Assembly: GCA_910579685.1 (NCBI GenBank)
Contig: CAJTVN010000004.1
Location: forward strand, 75,575 to 139,574
Direction: 5' to 3'
Length of the DNA: 64,000 bases
Origin: an uncultured Lachnospiraceae bacterium
Lineage (GTDB): Bacteria > Bacillota > Clostridia > Lachnospirales > Lachnospiraceae
Below, one piece after another: positions 24,784 to 34,063 of the stretch. A program made the translations under genes and the position numbers. The notes under the pieces were generated by a model that saw only the letters and a program-made list of their open reading frames with translations, did not search any database and was not told the DNA's origin. Every line of letters starts with the position of its first letter. Within the stretch, counting starts at the first letter, position 1.

Positions 24784-26400
24784 CTATTCCGTTATCAGCT
24801 TGTAAGCCTGCGCCGCCTCGTCAATAATCTGCTGTAATCCGGAATCCTTCAGCTCCTGATACTGCTGGTTATACGTATCCCTATCGATTTTTCCCATAAT
24901 GTACTGGTCACGCAGGGAGATCTGCTGCTCTAACAGTTCGTTGTATTCCATATAGGCATCCGTCGTGAGCGTAGGCGCCTTGTCATAAAAATAATCATCG
25001 TTGATATTCAGGCCGTCCACAAAGGATTTGCCCGTTTCATCCAGATCCTCATACGTATTGGCTCCCATCAGATACTGCATGTAAGAATCGGTCAGGAAAC
25101 AGTAAATAATCGGGGACGGAATCAGTCCATAGGATCTGGCCGTGGCAAAGTCTGCATTGTAAGGCTCCTTCACAACCGGATTCCCATCCACCATTTCATA
25201 GTGGGTTCCTTCAATTCCATAATTGGTCAGCAGGATACCCTCCTCACTGAAAAGCCAGTCCAGAGCCTTTAGAATCCTCTCAAGCTTTCCGCTCTCGAGC
25301 GCCGCTCTCGTAAAATAAATCTTGGGCTGAACCTTTGCGCGGGCAGGAATACCTGCCGCTTTGTCAGGTCCCGTAATCGGCGTGATGCAGGAGAACAGAG
25401 CGTCCTCATCCACTTCGCGGCTTGCCAGAGCGAGAAGCTTTGCCTGCTCCGCCCAGTTTACCATGGTTCCCAGCGTATTGTTCGAGCCAATCGTGCTAAG
25501 CTGGGCCGCATCACAGGTAATGTACTCCTGATACAGGATTCCATCCGCATACAGCTGCCGCATTCCATCAAGGAACGCCTCGTACTTGGGATTTTCCGGG
25601 TCATAAATATATTCACCGTTTTCCACGGAAAAATACCCGTTGCTGTTGATCCCGAAAATACTCTCAAGCATATAGAAATTCGCATATTCCACCGCCAGCG
25701 GGATCTCATCATTGGCATTGCCGTTGCCGTTCGCATCCTCCTGCTTGAATTTGGTCCAGACATTTACCCACTCTTCCCAGGTCTTTGGCTGTTCCAAGCC
25801 GAGATTGTCCAGCCAGTCGGACCGGATCGCCGTACTGTACGCTCCTCGGATATCCATAATGAGCGCCATACCGTACACTTCCTGGTCATTCACATTTGTC
25901 AGATACGCCATATCCGCATCATTCAACATCCCCATAAAATTGGGGCAATCCTTCTCCAGATATTCCGTAATCGGAACCAGCACGCCCTCGTCAATGAGAG
26001 ATTGGGGCGTTTCGGTAAGAATCACGTCCGGAAGATCCTGTGAGGATACCTTTGCCGCAAGCTGCGTCTCAAAGCTGTCAGCCTGTGTCCACTCAAAATT
26101 GATTGTCGTATTGGTCTCCTCCTGCCATTTATCATAGATATCGGAGCTTTCCGGATAGGGATCCCAAATATTGCCGAACACGGAAAAGCTTATATTTTCC
26201 GATTCCGCATCCCCGGAACCCTCATCCTGTGATCCGGAATCGGAAGCCTCCTGCTCCTTTTGATCCCCCGCCGCTTCCTCCTGCGTTTTTTCCGGTGCGG
26301 ACTGCGAGTTATTTCCGCCGCTCTGGCACCCGACAAGACCCGCTGCCATCACTGCGGACAGCGCCAATGCCAGAATACGATTTACTTTGTTCCTCTGCAT
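24784..26400 (-). CDS. Sugar ABC transporter substrate-binding lipoprotein (CUT1)
   Basis: A 538-residue lipoprotein of the family 1 type, close to LipO/YtcQ proteins that work with LplB/LplC permeases. The signal peptide ends in the lipobox MAAGLVGCQS (Cys25), followed by a long Ser/Glu/Asp-rich linker and the binding domain (FSVFGNIWDPYPESSDIYDKW, DLPDVILTETPQSLIDEG, ALDWLFSEEGILLTNYGIEG). These systems bring in oligosaccharides. In this operon the cargo is predicted to be muramyl sugars or muropeptide fragments. AAAGGAGGA stands before the ATG. It is transcribed after the two permease genes. Confidence 0.87.
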   Translation of the reverse strand: MQRNKVNRILALALSAVMAAGLVGCQSGGNNSQSAPEKTQEEAAGDQKEQEASDSGSQDEGSGDAESENISFSVFGNIWDPYPESSDIYDKWQEETNTTINFEWTQADSFETQLAAKVSSQDLPDVILTETPQSLIDEGVLVPITEYLEKDCPNFMGMLNDADMAYLTNVNDQEVYGMALIMDIRGAYSTAIRSDWLDNLGLEQPKTWEEWVNVWTKFKQEDANGNGNANDEIPLAVEYANFYMLESIFGINSNGYFSVENGEYIYDPENPKYEAFLDGMRQLYADGILYQEYITCDAAQLSTIGSNNTLGTMVNWAEQAKLLALASREVDEDALFSCITPITGPDKAAGIPARAKVQPKIYFTRAALESGKLERILKALDWLFSEEGILLTNYGIEGTHYEMVDGNPVVKEPYNADFATARSYGLIPSPIIYCFLTDSYMQYLMGANTYEDLDETGKSFVDGLNINDDYFYDKAPTLTTDAYMEYNELLEQQISLRDQYIMGKIDRDTYNQQYQELKDSGLQQIIDEAAQAYKLITE

Positions 26401-26459
26401 AATAAGTTCCTCCTTTTCTTTTGCCTACCTATACACCAAGCGGATCATACCGCCAAATG

Positions 26460-27356
26460 TCACCCCTTTACCGCGCCAAGCGTGACGCCCTTCACAAAAT
26501 ACTTCTGAATAAACGGATAGATCACCAGCATGGGAATCATGGATACAATCAGCACTGCGTTTTTCAGCTGGTCCGCCAGCGCCGCTCCTGCCGTAGTCGC
26601 CGTAGTCGCATTTCCAAGTTCGTATTTCACAGCGTTGGCATTCAGGACAATATCCTGAAGAACCTGCTGTAAGGTAAATTTATTAAAATCCGTAATGTAC
26701 ATTAACGGCTTCATATAGTCATTCCAGTGTCCCGCAATCACCCAAAGGCCTATGGTGGCAAGGGACGCCTTCGACAGCGGAAACACAATCTGCACCATAA
26801 TGCGGATCTCCCCTGCGCCGTCAATTCTGGCTGATTCCAGAATCTCCTTCGGCAGGCCCCGAAGAAAGCTGGATAGGATCAGTACATTATAGGGGACTAC
26901 CAGCACGCTCAGTATCAGAGACCAGTAGCTGTTAACAAGTCCCAGCTTGTTGATACACATATAGGCCGGAATCGTTCCCGCACTGAACCACATGGGAAGC
27001 AACAGGAAAATGGAATAGAGCTTTTTCCCCGGAAAACGACAGCAGGCAATGGGATACGCCGCCAGCAGCGTCGCTCCAAGGCTGACGATACAGCCCACCC
27101 CCGCAATAAAGATCGAATTGCCAAAGGATCTCAATATCTGTTGATTTTTCATGACCGCTCCATAGGCGGTAAGCGTCAGCTCCTTTGGATAGAACGTCAC
27201 GTCTCCCCGCAGCACATAACCGTCCGCACTCAAAGAGATTGCCAGCACATTTAAAATCGGATAGAGCGTTACCACACAGATAACCGTGAAAATCAGCACA
27301 AGAACCGCTTCAACCGTTATATCATTTTTTCTCCACTTCTTTTTTCCCTTATCCAT
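26460..27356 (-). CDS. Sugar ABC transporter permease, LplC/YtcP type
   Basis: A 298-residue inner-membrane subunit with six helices. The first is AVLVLIFTVICVVTLYPILNVLA; the coupling motif to the ATPase appears as LPKEILESARIDGAGEIRIMVQIVFPLSKAS, which is the EAA loop. It ends with the common IQKYFVKGVTLGAVKG. It should pair with the permease upstream. No ATPase gene is in the cluster, so a shared MsmX-like ATPase encoded elsewhere must energise it, as is usual for CUT1 systems in Firmicutes. The ATG follows GGGAGACGGATA. Confidence 0.9.
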   Translation of the reverse strand: MDKGKKKWRKNDITVEAVLVLIFTVICVVTLYPILNVLAISLSADGYVLRGDVTFYPKELTLTAYGAVMKNQQILRSFGNSIFIAGVGCIVSLGATLLAAYPIACCRFPGKKLYSIFLLLPMWFSAGTIPAYMCINKLGLVNSYWSLILSVLVVPYNVLILSSFLRGLPKEILESARIDGAGEIRIMVQIVFPLSKASLATIGLWVIAGHWNDYMKPLMYITDFNKFTLQQVLQDIVLNANAVKYELGNATTATTAGAALADQLKNAVLIVSMIPMLVIYPFIQKYFVKGVTLGAVKG

Positions 27357-27400
27357 TATCCGTCTCCCTCGATTCGCCGCGCAGGCGGCCCCCGCGTCCT

Positions 27401-28348
27401 TTACCAGATTCCCGTCTCGGAATATTTGTTACTGAAATGATTTGAAATAGTCACAAGCACCATGGCTATAATAGAATTGAACAGCCCGGCCGCCGTGGCA
27501 AGACCGTAATCATACTTGATAAGGCCCCGCTTGTAGATCCAGGTCTGAAGCATCTCCGATACGGATAGATTTGCGGAATTCTGCAGAAGATATACCTTCT
27601 CGAAATCAACGGACACCATGGTTCCGACCTTCAGAATCAGCATGATAATAATCGTCGTGCTGATTCCAGGCAGCGTCACATGCAAAAGCCTCTGCCAGCG
27701 GTTTGCTCCATCCACCATTGCCGCCTCGTAAAGATTCGAATCGATCGACGTGAGAGCCGAAAGATAAACCACGGCTCCCCAGCCTGTTCCCTGCCAGATA
27801 CCGGATATGACACAGATGGCACGAAAATATTTCTCGTCCCCCAGAAAATAGATCGGTTCCCTGCCAAAAGCCCGCATAATACTTCCCATGGTTCCTGTGG
27901 AAGGCGATACAAAGGTGGTAATGAGCGCCACGAACGCCACCATGGAAATAAAATGAGGAAGATAGGTGATCGTCTGCACTGCCTTTTTGAATTTTGCTCC
28001 CCGCAGCTCATTTAGCATAACGGCCAAAATAACAGGTGCCGGAAAGCAGAACAGCAGAGAGTACAGATTAAGCACCAGAACGTTTCTTATCATTTTCCAG
28101 AAATCTTTCATCTCGAAGAGCTTTCTGAAATTCTCAAGGCCCAGGAACTCACTTCCGTCAAACCCCTTAAAAATCTTGTAGTCGTAAAACGACATCTTCA
28201 GCCAATACATCGGCCAGTAGTGGAAAAGCAGCATATAGATAACCACCGGGAGGATCAGCAGATACACGTACCTTGCCCGCCAGATCTCTCTCCACATTTT
28301 TCTGCCGTGAACTGGATTTACTTTCCTTTTTACCTTTGTCCGTTCCAT
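27401..28348 (-). CDS. Sugar ABC transporter permease, LplB/YteP type
   Basis: A 315-residue inner-membrane subunit with six helices, opening with ARYVYLLILPVVIYMLLFHYWPMY, typical of LplB proteins. FEGLENFRKLFEM-like sequence (here EFLGLENFRKLFE) and the EAA loop SNLYEAAMVDGANRWQRLLHVTLPGI are clear. It forms the translocation pore with the LplC-type subunit encoded 44 bases downstream. The start ATG 28348 is 7 bases after AAAGG; a TTG two codons earlier is less likely. It follows murQ by 47 bases. Confidence 0.9.
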   Translation of the reverse strand: MERTKVKRKVNPVHGRKMWREIWRARYVYLLILPVVIYMLLFHYWPMYWLKMSFYDYKIFKGFDGSEFLGLENFRKLFEMKDFWKMIRNVLVLNLYSLLFCFPAPVILAVMLNELRGAKFKKAVQTITYLPHFISMVAFVALITTFVSPSTGTMGSIMRAFGREPIYFLGDEKYFRAICVISGIWQGTGWGAVVYLSALTSIDSNLYEAAMVDGANRWQRLLHVTLPGISTTIIIMLILKVGTMVSVDFEKVYLLQNSANLSVSEMLQTWIYKRGLIKYDYGLATAAGLFNSIIAMVLVTISNHFSNKYSETGIW

Positions 28349-28395
28349 TTGCAACCCTTTCTTTTTCTGTATTGCATGTCAGTTTTTGGTTCTCC

Positions 28396-29304
28396 TTAGT
28401 CCGAAATGGCGGAAAGCGCCTGTCTGAGGCTTCCCCGGTTCTCCTCAAGCACTTGTGCCGCTTCCCGTGAATCCAGGCCGGAATAGAACATCATGACTGC
28501 CAGCTTGGTCTCCATGCCGGAAGCCGCCAGATATTCTTGGGCTACGGTTTCCGGCTCCCCCGTCACGTCGCTGAAAATCCTCTTGGCCCGCTCCACCAGT
28601 TTGACATTGGAAGCCTTCAGATCTACCATCCGATTGCCGTAGACCTTGCCGAGGCGGATCATCGAAGCCGTGGTCAGCATATTCAAAACCATCTTCTGGG
28701 CCGTACCTGACTTCATTCTGGTAGATCCGGTAATCACCTCCGGACCGACCACCGGTGTGATACATACCTCCACCTCTTCCTGCAAAAGATTGTTGGGATT
28801 CGTGGCAATTCCGATTGTCCTGGCTCCGACCTTTGCCGCCTGCCGTACGACTCCCAGCACATAGGGGGTCCGGCCGCTGGCCGTAATGCCTACCACAACA
28901 TCCCCTCTCGTCACTCCCCGATCCCCGATCTCGCTTCTCCCAAGTTCTTCACTGTCCTCACTTCCCTCCACCGCGGTACGAAGCGCCTGATCTCCGCCTG
29001 CGATATAGCCCTGCACCAGAGACGGATCCACTCCATAAGTGGGAGGACACTCGGAAGCATCCAGTATTCCCAGCCGGCCCGAGGTTCCCGCACCGAAGTA
29101 AAACAGCCGTCCGCCTTTCTTCATCGCCTCGGTAATCATGTCAACCGCCTGGGCAATCTGCGGAATCACTTTCTCCACTGCCTCCGATACCCTGCGATCC
29201 TCACGGTTGATCATCTGCAGAATGCCAGCCGTGTCGCACTGATCAATCTGCGTTGTTTCTTCATTTACTTTCTCTGTCATTAAACTAGCCAAATACTCAT
29301 CCAT
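28396..29304 (-). CDS. murQ: N-acetylmuramic acid 6-phosphate etherase
   Basis: A 302-residue SIS-domain enzyme. MurQ removes the lactyl ether from MurNAc-6-phosphate, giving GlcNAc-6-phosphate and D-lactate. Family marks are LMTEKVNEETTQIDQ at the start, LFYFGAGTSGRLGILDASE (substrate phosphate binding), PPTYGVDPSLVQGYIAGG, VVGITASGRTPYV and ITGSTRMKSGTAQKMVLNML. The length is normal. ATG 29304 has GGTGAG upstream; an earlier ATG at 29334 is possible. As first gene of the run, directly behind a strong promoter, it defines the operon as muramyl-sugar catabolism. Confidence 0.94.
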   Translation of the reverse strand: MDEYLASLMTEKVNEETTQIDQCDTAGILQMINREDRRVSEAVEKVIPQIAQAVDMITEAMKKGGRLFYFGAGTSGRLGILDASECPPTYGVDPSLVQGYIAGGDQALRTAVEGSEDSEELGRSEIGDRGVTRGDVVVGITASGRTPYVLGVVRQAAKVGARTIGIATNPNNLLQEEVEVCITPVVGPEVITGSTRMKSGTAQKMVLNMLTTASMIRLGKVYGNRMVDLKASNVKLVERAKRIFSDVTGEPETVAQEYLAASGMETKLAVMMFYSGLDSREAAQVLEENRGSLRQALSAISD

Positions 29305-29344
29305 ATACTCACCAGCTTTGTTATTAATTATCATCTTTTATGAT

Positions 29345-29388
29345 ATTATATCCTCATCCTTGGTCAATGTCAACAATTTTATGAAATT
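29345..29388 (-). promoter_or_regulatory. Consensus promoter of the murQ operon with adjacent palindrome
   Basis: Minus-strand TTGACA (29368-29373) and TATAAT (29345-29350) are exactly 17 bases apart, a full-consensus promoter 40 bases before murQ. Touching its upstream side is AATTTTATGAAATT (29375-29388), an AATTT-N4-AAATT palindrome that could be the regulator's operator. Confidence 0.75.
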
Positions 29389-29442
29389 ATTTTTTAATTT
29401 TATCAACATTTTATTAACATTTTATTTCACCTATTATTCAAT

Positions 29443-29636
29443 TTATATGACGCCAGGGTCAAAAGGTCATGCATGATATACTTGCATATCTGTGCATGAC
29501 TTTGGGACCCGTAAAACATGAAAAAGCAGCCCGACAGGGCGGATTTTGAATGTTTTCAGGATTGTGAGAGCACAAAGTGCGAAACAATCCGCAGGCATCA
29601 GGGGGCAAAATACCTTTTGACCCCAACATCATTTAT
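29443..29636. mobile_element. MITE-like element with 20-bp terminal inverted repeats
   Basis: The 186-bp core has imperfect 20-bp inverted ends, 29447-29466 and 29613-29632 (16 of 20 matching, sharing GGGTCAAAAGG). Both sides are flanked by TTAT (29443-29446 and 29633-29636), a possible 4-bp target duplication. Internal hairpins include GTCATGCA...TGCATGAC. No transposase is encoded. The rest of the 408-base gene-free gap holds only the murQ promoter and the Lhr terminator. Confidence 0.5.
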
Positions 29637-29640
29637 ACAC

Positions 29641-29687
29641 AAAAAATGTTGCTGCACAGAAGGTGAACCCCAAATATGCAGCAACAT
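29641..29687 (-). terminator. Rho-independent terminator of the Lhr gene
   Basis: A perfect 11-bp stem, ATGTTGCTGCA/TGCAGCAACAT, with a 20-base loop, followed on the minus strand by TTTTTT. It lies 25 bases after the stop of the helicase gene. Confidence 0.75.
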
Positions 29688-29712
29688 AACATTAACATAC
29701 CATTTTTCCTTA

Positions 29713-32700
29713 CTATCGATACATAGCGAATCCGTGAACCTCCCTGCTGAAGCCGCCGGCCAAAAGAGCTTCTGCGGCGGCTTCCGGATACTCTCTTACC
29801 TGTATCCTTTTCCTTGCTCCGAAAATCCTGCCTCCTTTGTATGCCTTTTCAAACAGCGCTATGGCACTTTCCAGCGCTTCGTCCTGAAAGCTGCGAAGCA
29901 CCGCCCCCTGCCTTTCAAAAACCGCAACAGGCTCTCCGCCCCAAAGCGCCACCGCGTTTCCCGGAACATTGACAAAAGCGCTTCCTTCCCTGTGGGAAAG
30001 CACCTTTCCCCACAGCTGTGCGGGATCTGCCGCATTTATCCATACTATCTCCTGGGCCGGATGGGAAAGTGCGGCCACGATCCCGCCAAAATCCTGCTGC
30101 CTGATAAACTGGGCTCCGGATAATCCCTCCACGAAATAGCCCCTCCTCACCTGCCCTGTGTATTCCTGAACCCGCAGGGAGTTAAGGGCCTCCTGAAAGG
30201 GCAGGCCGCAGGCGGACGCCGTCTCACGGCAGAGGATCGAATAGCGGCCAAAGCAGCGATCCATCCTCTCCTGAACCGTGAGGGTTCGGAGGGGCCTTAC
30301 CAGATCCCAGCGTCCCGCTGTTAACGCTTTTACCTTTGCTCCCACCCGCTGGCGCACCGGAGATTTTTTCACCTTCTCCTTTCCCAGCCACAGACGCACC
30401 GGAACGAAACTGTCTGCACAGACAACCCCTTTTTCCATCAAAGACAGCAGCGTGTCATAAGGGGATTCGCCCGAAAGCACACTGCCAAGGGCCTGCATAA
30501 AGCTGGCCCCTCTCTTTAAAAGCGCCTCCGCCACCAGCCTCTCTTTCTCCGAAAGCTCTTCCCAGGGAATTTCTGGTTCCTTCTCCCAGTCAATATCATC
30601 CGCAGGGTCAAAGCGGAGCTTTCCCTTCTCCTGCATATGCCAGAAGTATTCCCCCTCGGCAAGAAACCGGTCCAATAAATCCTCCCGGAAGCCGCGCACT
30701 CTCCCAGGAAGCATCACTTCCTCCCATAGGGCCGCCGGATAAGCTGTCCCTGCCAGGGCCGATACCGCCATTTTGACGCCTTCCTGAGGGGGAAGCATCG
30801 GTGAAAGGCGCACGGCCAAAAGCGCCGCATAGGCGCAGGCAGGGCAGGTGGCAATCTCCGCCCTTCGGTTTTTCAACGTTCTGATTCTGGCCCGTTTATA
30901 GAGCTCTGCATGATAATAAACGGCCGGCCCGCTGCCAGACACATCTTTTACTGTCTCCGCTCTCCCGCACAGCTCCTCCAGAAGGCCTTCCGCCGCTTCC
31001 ATATTCCAGCCATAGCGCAGCGACACCTGCCTTGCTCCGGCCCCTCCCCGGTACCGAAGCATACGCCGCACAATGGCAAGAGCCTTTTCCCTTTCCGACA
31101 GGGAAAGAGCCGCCACATAATCCTCCTGCTGCTCTGCCGCAATCCACAGCCCCTGTTCCAGATAAAGGGCCCGCCCGCCACGATTCAGCTCCTCCAGCCA
31201 TTCCACGGGAATCTCCAGCTCTCCTGCGGCCAGATCCCCCTCCGCCATAAGCAGGGAATGCAGCTGATTTTCATCTTTTGGCAGCCTTTCCCTCTCCTGC
31301 ACACCGGAAAGCTCCTCATCCCCTGGCCGTATAAGCCCCGTCTCCCCTTTCAGGGCCTCCTCCACTGCCGCATGAATCCCTCTGGGGGTAGGCGAATAGT
31401 CGTACATCACGGCGGCCTCCTGGCTCCACTGCAGCGGCAGGGACATGGGGGAAGCGCTCTGCGTGTAAACCTCCCGCACAATCACTTCGCCGGATTGGAT
31501 CTTTTCCAGCAGCTCCCGCACCCCCTCCACGTCCCAGAGCTGTTCCATGCATTCCCGTCTGGTCTCCCGGATCAGGGGATGATCCGCCTTGCGCACCACC
31601 TGATCCAGCATTTCCGCACTCCGAAGTCTCTGCATCCACAGCGGCTGCCTTCCATTTCCCCGGGTCCCCATCATCAGAGCTCTTCCGCAGTTATAGCGGA
31701 ACGCCATGTTAAAAACCGGCGCCTCGGGCAGCAGAGCGGAGAGAACCGCCGCAGAGGTCTGCGGATGGATCCTCGAGAGAATCCCCTCCGGCAGAATTTC
31801 CTTTCCATAGGAATAGAGCAAAAACCCGTCTTCCTCATCCACGTTCCCCACGTTCTCGCCCATCTCCTCTGACGCTGCCCTGGCTGCCAGCAGGGAAAGA
31901 GGCGCATTGATCCTGCGCCCGAATATGGAATGGATCATGAGCTGGCTGTTCCCGGACTGATCCCTGAAATGCTCCGCCAGAATGGTCCGATCATCCGGCA
32001 GACCCCCGGTGGCTTCGATCTGCCGCTGCAGATAGCCGCAGGAAAGCCTGGCCGCCGCCTCATCCAGGCCCAGCCCGGAAAGGGCATCCAAAAGCTTTCC
32101 CTCCTCCTGCGCTTCCTGGAACATGCGCATCATCCGTCCAAAGCTTACTCCCGTTTCTTTGTCCCGCCCCTTGATTTCCCCTTTCCAGAAAGGCAGCCTT
32201 GCGCCCTCCACGGGCGCCCCGGTCACGGTCACGGTGTCCTTCCCAATATCGACCACCCTCCAGGCAAAGGCTCCCAGGATAAAACGGTCTCCCTTGCGGG
32301 TCTCATAGACAAACTCCTCGTCCGCCTCTCCCACCTTTACCCCTTCCTGCGTCTTCACGGTGTAGAGGCCCTTGTCGGGAATGGTTCCGCCCGCCCGGAT
32401 GGCCAGCATCCGGCTGTAGCCGTCTCCCTCCACCCTCTCATGGATTCGGTCATACAAAATTCTGGGACGCACCGGAAGATCCCGGCTGTGCTCGTAGTCT
32501 CCCGAAAGCATGCAGAGCACGGATTTTACCTCCTGCCTTGTCACATCCCGGAAAGGCCACGCCCTGGGCAGGATATCCATGACCTCGTCCACCCCGTAGC
32601 TCTTAAAAGCCGCCATGGAAACCAGATGCTGGGCAAGCACGTCAAGACATCCGCTGGGCGGGTTGATCTTTTCCACATTTCCCTCCCTGGCAAGCTGAGC

Positions 32701-33831
32701 AGTCATCCCGCACAGCACGCTCTCGGCCGGAGTCCTGGGAAACAGATACATGACGCTGGTGCGCCCCGGATTGTGCCCCGCCCGCCCAAGCCTCTGCATG
32801 GTGCTTGAAACGGTTCTGGGGCATCCCACCTGGAGAACCTGATCCACCTCCCCCACATCGATCCCCAGCTCCATGGAGGAGGTGGCACACAGAAGACGCA
32901 GCCTTCCCTCCCGCAGTGCCTGCTCTGTTTCCTGGCGCTGTTCTCTGGAAAGGCTTCCGTGATGAACCCTGGCAAAATCCTCACCGCCGATCAGGTTCAC
33001 ATAGTATGCCAGCTTTTCCGCATACCGCCTGCCCTCCACAAAGGCGATGACGCTCCGGTTTGACTGACAGTACTGGTACACCACCTCTGAGAGCTTCTCC
33101 CAAAGCGGATCCTTTCTCCTCCTGCTGTCCACATAAGAGCCAAGAATCTGAAGCTCCAGCTTTTTCTCCATGGGAGGGGCCACTACGAGAACCGGCTCCG
33201 GAGCCAGATACTCTGCCGCCTCTGACAGGGGCGCAATGGTGGCGGAGAGCCCGATCCGCTGCAGAGGCTTTCCGCACAGGGCGTCCAGCCTGGCCAGGGA
33301 AAGCATCAGATGGGCGCCCCGCTTGGTGTCGATCAGGGCATGGAGCTCGTCGACAATCACCGCCCTTGCCGTGCAAAGCACGTTCTGCCCCGTCTTGCTG
33401 GTGAGCATCAGGTAGAGGGACTCCGGCGTGATGATCAGGATATGAGGCGGCTTTCTCACCATCCGCTGCCGCTCCCTCTGATCCGTGTCCCCGGTACGGA
33501 TAGCCGTCTCCACGAGCCCGTCTGCCCCAATGCCCTCGAGAGGACGCTTCAGATTTTCACGGATATCCGACGCCAGGGACTTAAGGGGAGAGACATAGAT
33601 CAAATACAATTCCCGCTTCAGGCTCCCCTTCTCTGCCATCTCCTTGAGCCTGTCCAGAAACACGAGAAATGCGGAGAGGGTCTTGCCCGTCCCGGTAGGC
33701 GCCGATACCAGCACATGCCCTCCCGAGGCGATGGCAGGCCATGCCTGCCTCTGTACCTGGGTAGGCTCTCCCAACGTTTCTTCGAACCAGCCCGCTGTCT
33801 GTGTGTGAAATAATTGTAAACAGTCTTCCAT
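29713..33831 (-). CDS. lhr: Large Lhr-family superfamily 2 helicase
   Basis: A 1372-residue ATP-dependent helicase, near the size of Escherichia coli Lhr. Helicase motifs in order: Q-like TQVQRQAWPAI, Walker A SAPTGTGKT (43-51), SPLKSLASD, TPESLY, DELH (161-164), SATIAPL, and in the second RecA domain ATSSMELGIDVG and QRLGRAGHNPGR. The winged-helix and beta-barrel core follows to about residue 850. The C-terminal 500 residues are the extra domains of long Lhr proteins. Lhr unwinds RNA-DNA hybrids and acts in DNA repair; some long forms carry a uracil glycosylase activity. ATG 33831 has GGAGGG 11 bases upstream. It is a single-gene unit with its own promoter and terminator. Confidence 0.88.
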   Translation of the reverse strand: MEDCLQLFHTQTAGWFEETLGEPTQVQRQAWPAIASGGHVLVSAPTGTGKTLSAFLVFLDRLKEMAEKGSLKRELYLIYVSPLKSLASDIRENLKRPLEGIGADGLVETAIRTGDTDQRERQRMVRKPPHILIITPESLYLMLTSKTGQNVLCTARAVIVDELHALIDTKRGAHLMLSLARLDALCGKPLQRIGLSATIAPLSEAAEYLAPEPVLVVAPPMEKKLELQILGSYVDSRRRKDPLWEKLSEVVYQYCQSNRSVIAFVEGRRYAEKLAYYVNLIGGEDFARVHHGSLSREQRQETEQALREGRLRLLCATSSMELGIDVGEVDQVLQVGCPRTVSSTMQRLGRAGHNPGRTSVMYLFPRTPAESVLCGMTAQLAREGNVEKINPPSGCLDVLAQHLVSMAAFKSYGVDEVMDILPRAWPFRDVTRQEVKSVLCMLSGDYEHSRDLPVRPRILYDRIHERVEGDGYSRMLAIRAGGTIPDKGLYTVKTQEGVKVGEADEEFVYETRKGDRFILGAFAWRVVDIGKDTVTVTGAPVEGARLPFWKGEIKGRDKETGVSFGRMMRMFQEAQEEGKLLDALSGLGLDEAAARLSCGYLQRQIEATGGLPDDRTILAEHFRDQSGNSQLMIHSIFGRRINAPLSLLAARAASEEMGENVGNVDEEDGFLLYSYGKEILPEGILSRIHPQTSAAVLSALLPEAPVFNMAFRYNCGRALMMGTRGNGRQPLWMQRLRSAEMLDQVVRKADHPLIRETRRECMEQLWDVEGVRELLEKIQSGEVIVREVYTQSASPMSLPLQWSQEAAVMYDYSPTPRGIHAAVEEALKGETGLIRPGDEELSGVQERERLPKDENQLHSLLMAEGDLAAGELEIPVEWLEELNRGGRALYLEQGLWIAAEQQEDYVAALSLSEREKALAIVRRMLRYRGGAGARQVSLRYGWNMEAAEGLLEELCGRAETVKDVSGSGPAVYYHAELYKRARIRTLKNRRAEIATCPACAYAALLAVRLSPMLPPQEGVKMAVSALAGTAYPAALWEEVMLPGRVRGFREDLLDRFLAEGEYFWHMQEKGKLRFDPADDIDWEKEPEIPWEELSEKERLVAEALLKRGASFMQALGSVLSGESPYDTLLSLMEKGVVCADSFVPVRLWLGKEKVKKSPVRQRVGAKVKALTAGRWDLVRPLRTLTVQERMDRCFGRYSILCRETASACGLPFQEALNSLRVQEYTGQVRRGYFVEGLSGAQFIRQQDFGGIVAALSHPAQEIVWINAADPAQLWGKVLSHREGSAFVNVPGNAVALWGGEPVAVFERQGAVLRSFQDEALESAIALFEKAYKGGRIFGARKRIQVREYPEAAAEALLAGGFSREVHGFAMYR

Positions 33832-33885
33832 CTTTCTTTTGCCCTCCGCACGGATACCAAGTGTTTTCAATGATTCTCTGAAAAC

Positions 33886-33914
33886 AGCCTAACATACAGT
33901 TAAGGGGCAGTCAA
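33886..33914 (-). promoter_or_regulatory. Promoter of the Lhr helicase gene
   Basis: Minus-strand TTGACT (33909-33914) and TAGGCT (33886-33891) with a 17-base spacer, about 55 bases before the ATG at 33831. The -10 is a weak match. The remaining sequence up to 34063 shows nothing else I can name. Confidence 0.45.
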
Positions 33915-34063
33915 TGCAAGCCGCCGACCCAATCTTTCTGCTTGTATCAGCTTAGGCAATCAGATCAAAATATACGACAAAGGAAACCCATCCGACAAAA
34001 ACGCTATAATGACCACTTTCGGCTACCTTAACCCACCTTTCTAAAGCCAATGGACTTGCGCGT

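Noticed and set aside
33952..34063. Gene or repeat in the gap after the exporter operon
   Set aside because: A minus-strand frame continues here, but it is a shadow of the exporter gene end and no inverted repeats or start signals support a separate feature.
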